Origin: C-114 sp963745405
Lineage (GTDB): Bacteria; Chloroflexota; Limnocylindria; Limnocylindrales; CSP1-4
Length of the DNA: 64,000 nucleotides
Reading direction: 5' to 3'
NCBI GenBank assembly: GCA_963745405.1
Contig: CAVUWY010000002.1
Coordinates: forward strand, 1,984,001 to 2,048,000
A program made the translations under genes and the position numbers. Below are positions 1 to 7,707 of the stretch, in pieces. The notes below the pieces were generated by a model. The model ran no database searches. It was not told the origin of the DNA and saw only the letters and a list, made by a program, of their open reading frames with translations. Positions within the stretch are counted from its first letter, which is position 1. Every line of letters begins with the position of its first letter.

Positions 1-1
1 C

Positions 2-1612
2 GATCCGCCGACGCTTTCCGTCGACGACGCGGCCGACCGCGACGTCCTCGTCGGCCAGCTCGAGGCGGCCCGCTTCCAGGACACCGTGCTGCTCGAGGAG
101 CGCTGGGATCCGCTCGCCTGGGTCTACCTGCTCGGTGGCGGGCTCTTCCCGCTCCTCAGCCGCGAGTTCGCGCCGCTGGCGACGCGGCTCGCGTCGGCCG
201 CCGGCCGGCTCGAGACCATACCGGCCGTCCTCGACGCGGCCCGGGAGCAGCTCGTCGGCACGGGCCGGCGACCAGTATCGCGGTTCCATGCCGAGACCGC
301 GGTCCGCCAGATCGCCGGCATCGGGGAGCTCGCCGACGAGGCGGTCGCCGCCGGCGAGGCGGCTCCCGACGACCCCGCCGTGGCGGCGCTCATGCCGCGA
401 CTCCGTGCTGCCGCCGACACCGCCAAGGCCGCCCTGGCGGTCTTCGAGGCGTACCTCCGCGACATCGTCGTACCGGCCGCAGCGGGGGAGGGGCTGCTCG
501 GGCGGGAACTGTTCGAACAGAAGTTGCGCCACACCCTCCGGAGCGACCTCACGACCGCCCAGATCCTCGCCCGCGCGGAGCGGGAATATGCCGCCGTCCG
601 GGCCGAGATGGTCCGCATCGCCCGCGGGTTGTGGCCGACCTGGGTCGCCGGCCAGGCGATGCCCTCCACGCCAGCCGACGGCGACGCTACGACCGTCGAC
701 AACCGGATCGTCCGGACCGTCCTCGACGCCATCGCCACGGAGCATTCGACGGCCGAGGCGTTGCTCGACGACTGCCGGGAGGAGCTCGCCCGCATCGAGG
801 CGTTCTGCCGGGAACGTGCCGTGATGGGCCTCGCCGACGAGCCGCTCCAGATCATGTGGACACCCGTCTTCCTGCGGGCCTTCGGCGGGGCGATGCTCGA
901 CTCGCCGGGCCCGCTCGACAAGGGCGAGAAGGCGTTCTTCTGCATCACCCCGGTCCCCGAGGAATGGACGCCGGAGCAGGTCGAGAGCCATCTCCGCGAG
1001 GACAACCAGCGGATGCTCCGGGTCCTGACGATCCACGAAGCCGTGCCCGGCCACTACCTCCAGGGCGTCTACGCCAATCGCTCGCCATCGCTGCCGCGGA
1101 CGATCCTCTGGTCGGGCGTGTTCGCCGAGGGCTGGGCGGTCTACGTGACCCAGGTGATGATGGACCTCGGCTATGGGGCCGAGGATCCCGCGCTCATGCT
1201 CGTTCACTGGAAGTTCTACCTGCGGGCGGTCACCAACGCGATCATGGACATCCGCATCCATTGCGAGGGGATGACCGAGGACGAGGCCATGACCCTCATG
1301 GTCGACGGTGGCTTCCAGGAGGACTCCGAGGCCCGAAATAAGTGGAACCGGGCGCGGCTCACCTCGACCCAGCTGTCGACGTACTTCGTCGGCTCGATGG
1401 AGTTCTGGGACCTCGAGCACGAGGCGCGCCGGCGGGCGGCGGCGGCATCGGGTGACCCGCGGGGCCCCGACGCCGTGCCCGATCCACGGGTCGTCGGCGA
1501 CTACGGTCCGACGCCGGGGTTCGACTACCGCGCCCACCTCGAGGCCTGCATCGGCCACGGCTCACCACCCCTGCCGGTCCTTCGTCGGCTCCTCTTCGGG
1601 CAGTCTGTCTGA
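2..1612 (+). CDS. DUF885 family putative zinc peptidase (5' end outside window)
   Basis: The frame is open from base 2, so the gene starts before the window; 536 codons are visible. The key motif is HEAVPGHYLQ, a zinc-site signature of the His-Glu...Gly-His type, followed about 30 residues later by EGWAVYVTQ, which would supply the next metal-binding Glu. This pairing is typical of the DUF885 family of bacterial metallopeptidase-like proteins. No signal peptide can be judged because the N-terminus is missing. The internal GTG at 86 has no good ribosome site and is probably not the start. The substrate is unknown. The family assignment is good; peptidase activity is inferred from the motif. 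Confidence 0.85.
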   Translation, partial: DPPTLSVDDAADRDVLVGQLEAARFQDTVLLEERWDPLAWVYLLGGGLFPLLSREFAPLATRLASAAGRLETIPAVLDAAREQLVGTGRRPVSRFHAETAVRQIAGIGELADEAVAAGEAAPDDPAVAALMPRLRAAADTAKAALAVFEAYLRDIVVPAAAGEGLLGRELFEQKLRHTLRSDLTTAQILARAEREYAAVRAEMVRIARGLWPTWVAGQAMPSTPADGDATTVDNRIVRTVLDAIATEHSTAEALLDDCREELARIEAFCRERAVMGLADEPLQIMWTPVFLRAFGGAMLDSPGPLDKGEKAFFCITPVPEEWTPEQVESHLREDNQRMLRVLTIHEAVPGHYLQGVYANRSPSLPRTILWSGVFAEGWAVYVTQVMMDLGYGAEDPALMLVHWKFYLRAVTNAIMDIRIHCEGMTEDEAMTLMVDGGFQEDSEARNKWNRARLTSTQLSTYFVGSMEFWDLEHEARRRAAAASGDPRGPDAVPDPRVVGDYGPTPGFDYRAHLEACIGHGSPPLPVLRRLLFGQSV

Positions 1613-1779
1613 GGGTCGACGAGCGTGCGGAGCGGCTCGGCCCGGGCGTCCCACGGAGCGCGACATCGGCGAGACAGGGAGGCGTAGAGTTGTCGTCTGC
1701 CGACGTCGCGATGGGGGACCCGACGTTCACGCCCCCCTCGCCGTAGCGGCTCAGCCAGCGATCGCGAGGAGACCTCACG

Positions 1780-2193
1780 ATGTCCGATGACGTGACCTTC
1801 CCGGACGACACGATCACGGCAGGCCAACAGACCGACCCGAATACGGGAGCCACGGTGTCGGGCGACGGCGGCGCTGTCGTCTTCCCCGGCGATACGGTGT
1901 ATCCATCGGATTCGCCGAAGCAGAAGGAACTCGACCAGCAGGTCGCTCCCTACATCCCTGGCGGCCCGACGGTCGACCCGGCGACCGGAGCGACCGTGTC
2001 GCCGGACGGCAGCAACATCGTGTTTCCGGATCAGAACATCAACCCGCCAGCTCCACCGCCCGACATGCCGACGTTCCCGACCCCGGATACGTCGACCCCG
2101 AGCCCGTGGGACACGCCGACGCCGGACCCGGCCAACGACCCGATCTTCGGCCCGGGCGGCGCCGGCCCCGACCCGCAGGGCCCCGACTTCTGA
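1780..2193 (+). CDS. Pro/Asp-rich hypothetical protein with two internal repeats
   Basis: A 137-aa protein with a clear ribosome site (AGGAG) before the ATG. The N-terminal part holds two copies of one unit: DPNTGATVSGDGGAVVFPGD and, about 55 residues later, DPATGATVSPDGSNIVFPDQ. The C-terminal third is a disordered tract rich in Pro, Thr, Asp and Gly. There is no signal peptide, Cys or membrane segment, so it looks cytoplasmic and extended. I recognise no family. The gene stands alone between the DUF885 gene and a convergent amylase gene. The strong ribosome site and repeated unit support that it is real; the function is unknown. Confidence 0.65.
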   Translation: MSDDVTFPDDTITAGQQTDPNTGATVSGDGGAVVFPGDTVYPSDSPKQKELDQQVAPYIPGGPTVDPATGATVSPDGSNIVFPDQNINPPAPPPDMPTFPTPDTSTPSPWDTPTPDPANDPIFGPGGAGPDPQGPDF

Positions 2194-2373
2194 TCAGCGC
2201 CTGAACCGGCGGGTCCCACGACCCGCCACTCGACGATCCGAGGCCGCCGACCAGCCCAGGTCCGGCGGCCTCGCCGATTCAGACCCGGCGGCGCTTGCCC
2301 GTCGCGGTCTGGCTTGCGCCCGGGCGCGGTACGCCTTCTTGCGTGATGCACGTGGATGCATCACCCCCTGCGA

Positions 2374-4068
2374 TCAGCGGAGACCGCCACCGATGATCGG
2401 CTCGAGGCGTCGCGCCACCCGTTCGTCGATCTCGTCGGGATCCGACCAACCCCAGGCGCCACGAAGTGCCCGACGCCATCTCGCGGACCCGCGAGCCGCT
2501 TCCTCGAGTTCGTCGAGGTATTCGGGCCCATGGAGACGAACGAAGTCCTCGACGAGGCCGGCCCCAAGGAAGTCCATCGGCCCCCCGTCGAGCTCTTCGT
2601 CGTCCACTCCATCCACGAGCACATTCAAGATCGCCCACGCCTTCCTCGGATCCGTGCGGCTCGGCTCGTCGATGAGCCGCTCGTAGTCGCGGGATCGCTT
2701 CTCCCTGGCGGGGCCCTTTCGGACAGGGCCGTCTCGGTCCGATGCGAGGTCCCGATCCACGGCTTCGAACAGGGCGACGAGTCGCGCGGGCTCGACCTGT
2801 CGCGCGTTCACGGAGGCCTTCGCGGCTGAGCTGCGCCGACTGCTGTTCCCGGTCGCAGCGCCGTCCGTCGCCGCCTTCCGCAGGCGGTCGAGGAATCGGT
2901 CGACGTCGTAACCCGCGGCAGCGGCCACTCGGCGCATCGAGGTCAACGTTCGGTGCCCGTCGACCGCCGTGCCCACCTCGCCGAACCTCGCGGAACGAAC
3001 CAGATCGCTCAGGGCGACCGCTTGAGTCCATCCGACCACGTCATCGAAGCGGTCCGCGCTCATCCATCGCCTGCCATCTGCGACGTGCACGTCCAGGTGC
3101 TCCGCGATGTCTGGGTCGGCTATCCAGGCCTCACCGAGGCGCAAAGCTTGCTCCTTTCCGGATGCTGCGACCGGGGTCGTGGCTCTCGCAAGCCGCAGGA
3201 GCAACCACGTCAAATGCGCCACCCGAGGCGGATGGCTTGCCTCGTGGATGCCTCCAGCAGGACCGTACGCCCGATCCACGGCGGGACCGAGTCGCAGCTG
3301 TTGGAACCACGCCTCCGCCGTTGCGAGGCGGTCGGGTGAGTCACCGAGAGCCCCGAGCGGTGCGATCACGGCGAAGGCCCTGAACGCGGCCTTGACCTGA
3401 GGATCCGAAAGAGACCGCGCCATCGCCGCGATCTCTGGGGGCTCCTTCCAGGGCTCGGCCGAGACCTCTGCCGACATGAGGCTCATGGTGACATCGTGGT
3501 TCACCGCCCAGTTCGAGCGCCCGCCTCGCGCTCCGGCCGCGTCGCGCACCGCGTGCACGAGGTCGTTCACTCGGCGACTTCGCACCAGGAACGGGTCTTC
3601 GTCGAGCTCGTCGGTGTCGAGCTCCTCATCCAGCGGCCGCATCCCGAGTACGGCTGCCAGCGCCTCGTGGAGCGGGGAGAGCTCCATGTCGCGGAGGGCG
3701 TCGTCGAGGGAGGGTACGCCGCGTCCGCCGAATGAGGCGTGGAGTCGGGCCCAGCGTCCGTCGGCGTCGCGGATGGTCGCCCAGTCGAGGTAGACCCGGT
3801 AGTCGTAGGGACCGAGGTCGAGCCACATCCCGCCGGCGACGAGGTCGCGGGCCGGCCACAGGTACTCGAGCCCGGCGATCGCCGAACGGGCCCGGACGAA
3901 CAGTCCGTCGAGCCCCGGCTCGTCCGGTCCGCCGAGCCAGATGCCGAGTCCGTCGGCCAGCGATCGCCGTCGGAGCCCCCGCTCGCCGCTGGCCGGGTCG
4001 ACCGCGGAGAAGCTCACCGACTCGCGGATCCGCCCGTTCGTCCCGCCGTATCGGTTGTTGTAGACGAC
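2374..4068 (-). CDS. GH13 amylase-family protein, C-terminal part (downstream of a frameshift)
   Basis: This frame has no start of its own. It continues the amylase encoded at 4069-6332 after loss of one base near 4068. Reading GTC GTC TAC from 4068 gives VVYNNRYGGTNGRIRES, the barrel-to-C-domain transition expected right after the upstream frame's SNIGPGGERSL. About 564 residues follow: first a beta-rich-looking stretch, then a helical, acidic region ending in EPIIGGGLR. I know no name for the last ~400 residues. With the upstream half the full protein would be about 1,320 aa. The continuing coding character and family-like junction suggest either a recent mutation or a sequencing error rather than an old pseudogene. 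Confidence 0.7.
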   Translation of the reverse strand, partial: VVYNNRYGGTNGRIRESVSFSAVDPASGERGLRRRSLADGLGIWLGGPDEPGLDGLFVRARSAIAGLEYLWPARDLVAGGMWLDLGPYDYRVYLDWATIRDADGRWARLHASFGGRGVPSLDDALRDMELSPLHEALAAVLGMRPLDEELDTDELDEDPFLVRSRRVNDLVHAVRDAAGARGGRSNWAVNHDVTMSLMSAEVSAEPWKEPPEIAAMARSLSDPQVKAAFRAFAVIAPLGALGDSPDRLATAEAWFQQLRLGPAVDRAYGPAGGIHEASHPPRVAHLTWLLLRLARATTPVAASGKEQALRLGEAWIADPDIAEHLDVHVADGRRWMSADRFDDVVGWTQAVALSDLVRSARFGEVGTAVDGHRTLTSMRRVAAAAGYDVDRFLDRLRKAATDGAATGNSSRRSSAAKASVNARQVEPARLVALFEAVDRDLASDRDGPVRKGPAREKRSRDYERLIDEPSRTDPRKAWAILNVLVDGVDDEELDGGPMDFLGAGLVEDFVRLHGPEYLDELEEAARGSARWRRALRGAWGWSDPDEIDERVARRLEPIIGGGLR

Positions 4069-6332
4069 AGCGAACGCTCCCCGCCGGGACCGATGTTCGA
4101 GTAGGCGAAGACATCCTCGCGGACGCCTCCGTCGTCGCCGACCGCATCGAACAGGAGGAAGTCGCGGGACCCCGCGAAGATGCCACGGCGGTGGAGGAGC
4201 GGCACGATCTCCCGCTCGTAGCGGGCGAGCATCCCCTCGTCGATCGGCTCGTCCCAGGCCGCCCGGCTGAACTCCATCCCGTAGCGCTCGCGGAACCCCT
4301 CGAGCTGGCCGTGGCCGAGCATCGGCAGGCCCGGCATCGTCGCCATGAGCGTCGCGACCCCGAAGTGCTTGTCGCCCGTCCCGAACTGCTCGACGGCCGT
4401 CTTCTCGTCGGGATTGCTCATGAAGTTGACGAACCGGCCGAGGATCTGGGGGTCGAACTCGAGGGTCTCGCGCATCACCCGACGGTACGACGCGTTGTCC
4501 TCGTCGCGGAGGAGGTTCATGAACGCGCTGTTGTAGACGCGATGCATACCGAGCGTCCGGACGAAATAGCCCTCCATGAGCCAGAACGCCTCGGCCAGGA
4601 GCAGCGTGCCCGGCGCCTCGGCGGCGACCCGATCGACGACCTCGCGCCAGAACTCGACCGGTATCGCCGCATCGAACTCCCGCTTCGTCATCGCGTGCTC
4701 GGCTCGGGATGGGATCGCCCCGCCGCGGCCCGGCAGCGGATGCCAGAGCCGCTCGATGTGGCGCTTGGCGAGGACCATCGCGGCGTCGAAGCGGATGACC
4801 GGGAACTGCCGGGCGACGTGGAGGATCGTCTGGATCACCGCTTCGCGGACGTCGGCCCGGAGGTAGTCGAGCTGGGCCGTGTCGTTCCAGGGGAAGCTCG
4901 TCCCGTCGTTGCCGTGATAGATGTAGCGCTCCGAGCCGGTCGAGCGGTCGGCGCGCTTGAAGACGACCGCGGCGTCCGTCCCGTCCCAGTAGTGGTCCTC
5001 GAGGACGATGGCGACCCGGTCGTCCCAGGACAGGTCGGCGCTGCTGAAGCTGTACGACGGGAATGGCGGTGCCGGCAGGCCGAGGAACCAGTCGGGGTGC
5101 TCGATGACCCAGCGAGCGTCGATGCCCATGTGGTTGGGGACCATGTCGCTGGCGAGGCGGATGCCCCGGGCTGCCGCCCGCTCCCGGAGTGAGGCGGCTG
5201 CCGCCGGACCGCCGAGGTCGTCGGCGATGACGTAGTCGTGGAGCGCGTAGGCCGAGGCGAGGGCCTCGGGGTTGCCGCGACGGCGCTTGATCTCGCGTGA
5301 CGCTCGGCTCCGCTCCCACAGGCCGATGAGCCAGAGGCCGGTGACCCCGCGGGCCGCCAGCCGATCGAGCTCCTCGTCGGGGATCGCGTCGAGCGTCCGG
5401 ATCTCGCGGCCGTGGGTCCGCGAGAGCTGGTCGAGCCAGACGTGGGTGCTCTTGGCGATGAGGACGAGCTCCGGCATCCAGGCGACGTCGGCGCTGTACC
5501 GCTCGGGTTCCGCATCGAGGAGGGCATCGTCGCCGTCGCCGCCGATACCGATGAGTGCGCCGCGGCCGCCGCCGACGCCGGCCGGAGCGCCGATCAGCCC
5601 GAGCCTCGAGCGTTCCTCGGCGATGACCCCGAGCCCGATGACGAGGCGGCCGAGCAGGTCCGCGCCGGCCGGTCCGAGGAGGTCGGCCCAGCGGTCGCGG
5701 ACATAGGCGAGCTGATCTGCGAGCGAGCCAGGCGCGGCGATGGCCGGTGCGCGCAACAGCGTGATCAGGTCCTGCCGGTCCGGCCCGAACGGCGGAGCCG
5801 CCGCGAAGTAGCGCCCGGTCGCGGCCACGACACCCTGGTAGCGGGCATCCGGCGACGACGCGAGCGGTCGGTCGTCGACGAGCGGCCGCAGCGGGCCGAT
5901 CGCCGGGTTGACGTTGGCGAGCCAGGTGAGGACGAGCTCGGCGAGGTCGTCGCCCTCCGGCCGCGGGCTGGCGGTCGGATCGGGGAATGCCGCCCGGTGG
6001 ACCGCCAGCGTCGTTCGCTCGGCCGCCTCGCCGACCCCGTCCCGTGCCGTCGCGGCGGCCCGCTCGAAGGCGTCCGGGTCGACGAGCTCGATGTAGCGGG
6101 CGATGACGAGCCGGGCGACCTCGTCGAGGAGGCCGAGGGCGAGGACGTCGCCGGCCAGGACGTCGCCGGCGACGGCGGGGCGAGCAGCGGTGTCCACCGG
6201 CAGCGGGGCAGCGGCAAGGCGGTGGGCGACGTCGCGGGCCGTGAGCGGCTCGGACAGCCGCAGGGGACCTCCGAGGCCGAGTCGCCGGCGGGCGGTCGCC
6301 GCCAGCCGGATCCCGGACGGCGGGATCGCCAT
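4014..6332 (-). CDS. GH13 alpha-amylase family protein, N-terminal part with catalytic barrel (frameshifted at about 4068)
   Basis: Probably hydrolyses or rearranges alpha-glucans in the cytoplasm; no signal peptide is visible. Start ATG at 6332 overlaps the TGA of the GntR gene by one base (TGATG), so the two are probably translationally coupled. Conserved GH13 blocks appear in order: DMVPNHMG (region I), VIRFDAAMVLAKRHIER (region II with the nucleophile Asp), LLLAEAFWLMEGYF (region III with the acid Glu), and NFMSNPDEKTA where region IV normally has His-Asp. A long helical N-terminal region of about 280 residues precedes the barrel. The last 17 codons before the stop at 4014 are out-of-frame sequence caused by the missing base. 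Substrate uncertain. Confidence 0.8.
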   Translation of the reverse strand: MAIPPSGIRLAATARRRLGLGGPLRLSEPLTARDVAHRLAAAPLPVDTAARPAVAGDVLAGDVLALGLLDEVARLVIARYIELVDPDAFERAAATARDGVGEAAERTTLAVHRAAFPDPTASPRPEGDDLAELVLTWLANVNPAIGPLRPLVDDRPLASSPDARYQGVVAATGRYFAAAPPFGPDRQDLITLLRAPAIAAPGSLADQLAYVRDRWADLLGPAGADLLGRLVIGLGVIAEERSRLGLIGAPAGVGGGRGALIGIGGDGDDALLDAEPERYSADVAWMPELVLIAKSTHVWLDQLSRTHGREIRTLDAIPDEELDRLAARGVTGLWLIGLWERSRASREIKRRRGNPEALASAYALHDYVIADDLGGPAAAASLRERAAARGIRLASDMVPNHMGIDARWVIEHPDWFLGLPAPPFPSYSFSSADLSWDDRVAIVLEDHYWDGTDAAVVFKRADRSTGSERYIYHGNDGTSFPWNDTAQLDYLRADVREAVIQTILHVARQFPVIRFDAAMVLAKRHIERLWHPLPGRGGAIPSRAEHAMTKREFDAAIPVEFWREVVDRVAAEAPGTLLLAEAFWLMEGYFVRTLGMHRVYNSAFMNLLRDEDNASYRRVMRETLEFDPQILGRFVNFMSNPDEKTAVEQFGTGDKHFGVATLMATMPGLPMLGHGQLEGFRERYGMEFSRAAWDEPIDEGMLARYEREIVPLLHRRGIFAGSRDFLLFDAVGDDGGVREDVFAYSNIGPGGERSLSSTTTDTAGRTGGSASR

Positions 6333-7417
6333 CAGGACGAAGCGACCTCGGCCAGGACGGCCCGGTCGGCCTGGGCGCGCTCGATCGCCCGGCGGAGGAG
6401 CTCGAGCCCCGACGGGTCGAACTCGTAGATCCATTCGCGGATCCGCTCAGGTCGCTCGAACCGTTCATCGATGCCGAGGGCGAGCGCCTCGCGGGAGAGG
6501 AGGATCATGTCGGCCTCGCGATCGACCCGCCGGATCTCGTCCTCGGTCCCGAAGGCGGCCGTCACGACCGCGATCCCGGTCGTGCCGGCGAACGCGAGCG
6601 TCTCGGCGATGTTGCCCGCACCCCGCTCGGAGGCGCACACGAGCCCGACGGTCGCGCCCGGTGGCAGTTCGCCGATCTCGTGGATGAGGTCGACGAAGCC
6701 CGGGCCCACGAGCATCGCCACGACGGGCAGTCGGCCGGCCACCAGGGCCTGCGCCTCGTCGGCGTGAAATGTCGTCGTCGCCACGAGGTCGTAGTGGAAG
6801 CGCTCGAGGCGCTCCGGCAGCTCCTCGAGGAGCGCTCCTTCGGCCTCGACCGTACCGGGGAACGCGTCCGCGATCCGTGCCGCGTCGTACGTCGCGTCAG
6901 CCTTCGTGCATTCGGCGAAGAGGACGTGGACGTGCGGCCCGGGCCGCTTCCGCTCGGTGGCGGCCGCGAATGTCGCCGAGGCGACCTCGTCGGCGGTGAA
7001 GCCGGCCTGGGCCGCCCGGCGGAGCATCTCCGCGACGAGCCCGGCCAGGGCCTCCGCGCCGCGGCGCTGCGGCGGCCGGTCCGCCACGTGCGTTCCGGCG
7101 CCGTGCCGGCTCGTCACGTAGCCGGCGTCGGCCAGCCGCTTGTAGACGGCGCGGATGGTGTTCGGGTTGACCCGCAGCGCGGCCCCGAGATCGCGGACCG
7201 GAGCGAGACGAGCGCCCGGCAGCAGCCGCCCTGAATCGATCTGGTAGGCGAGCTGCCAGTAGATCTGGGTCGAGATGGGTACGCCGCTGTCGCGCTCGAC
7301 GTCGAGGGCGCTCGACGAGGCCGACGGGGGCGGGGCGGCCTGGAGCCCCGCGGCGGCCGCCGGCAGCTCGGACGGGTGGGCGAGCGGCGCGGGATCGAGG
7401 GAGTCGGGTCTTGACAT
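6332..7417 (-). CDS. GntR-family transcriptional regulator with C-terminal ligand-binding-like domain
   Basis: A 361-aa DNA-binding regulator. Residues roughly 42-110 form a GntR winged helix-turn-helix (PISTQIYWQLAYQIDSGRL through NPNTIRAVYKRLADAGYV). The remaining ~240 residues resemble neither FadR nor aminotransferase domains; they look like a Rossmann or periplasmic-binding-like effector domain. It is transcribed with the amylase gene (one-base overlap), so control of glucan breakdown is likely. Its start lies beside a promoter containing overlapping inverted repeats (7423-7448), a probable autoregulatory operator. The effector is unknown; a sugar or sugar phosphate would fit the cluster. 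Confidence 0.85.
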   Translation of the reverse strand: MSRPDSLDPAPLAHPSELPAAAAGLQAAPPPSASSSALDVERDSGVPISTQIYWQLAYQIDSGRLLPGARLAPVRDLGAALRVNPNTIRAVYKRLADAGYVTSRHGAGTHVADRPPQRRGAEALAGLVAEMLRRAAQAGFTADEVASATFAAATERKRPGPHVHVLFAECTKADATYDAARIADAFPGTVEAEGALLEELPERLERFHYDLVATTTFHADEAQALVAGRLPVVAMLVGPGFVDLIHEIGELPPGATVGLVCASERGAGNIAETLAFAGTTGIAVVTAAFGTEDEIRRVDREADMILLSREALALGIDERFERPERIREWIYEFDPSGLELLRRAIERAQADRAVLAEVASS

Positions 7418-7448
7418 AGTTCAGTGGTCCAAGTATCGTACCACTTGG
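7411..7448 (+). promoter_or_regulatory. Promoter with overlapping inverted repeats (probable GntR operator)
   Basis: TTGACA at 7411-7416, a 17-base spacer and TATCGT at 7434-7439 form a good rightward promoter for the small gene at 7480. Two inverted repeats overlie the -10: AGTGGT/ACCACT (7423-7428 and 7440-7445) and CCAAGT/ACTTGG (7429-7434 and 7443-7448). The site lies between the divergent GntR gene and the small membrane gene and could control both. Confidence 0.65.
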
Positions 7449-7479
7449 CCTAGTCAACTATAGCAACAGGAGCAGACGC

Positions 7480-7617
7480 ATGATCGGCTTGCTCGTGTTC
7501 CTGCTCATCGTCGCAGGTCTCATTTGGTTCGGTGAGGTCTCGGCGCTGTACGGCGAGGACTCCCGATACGAGGACCTCGACCAGCGCGGACCGACCCTTA
7601 ACCCGGCCCAGATCTAG
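7480..7617 (+). CDS. 45-aa single-pass membrane peptide
   Basis: A very short gene with an ATG 6 bases after AACAGGAG and a good promoter at 7411-7439. The product starts with a strongly hydrophobic helix (MIGLLVFLLIVAGLIWFG, residues 1-18) and ends in a charged tail with EDSRYEDLDQR. This fits a single-pass membrane protein with a soluble tail of about 25 residues. It lies divergent from the GntR gene and shares its operator region, so it is probably regulated by it. No family is recognised. The combination of promoter, ribosome site and hydrophobic helix makes it credible despite its size; the function is unknown. Confidence 0.6.
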   Translation: MIGLLVFLLIVAGLIWFGEVSALYGEDSRYEDLDQRGPTLNPAQI

Positions 7618-7707
7618 TCCAGGCGACATCGCGCGCGATCGATCGCCGGGATCACAGTCGAATAGCCCAGCCTGGCGGAATCTCCCGCTCCGCCGAGGCG
7701 CTTCTCG

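Noticed and set aside
2742..3383. Forward-strand genes opposite the amylase C-terminal region
   Set aside because: Composition is shadow-like and the reverse frame shows continuous protein character following the amylase barrel.
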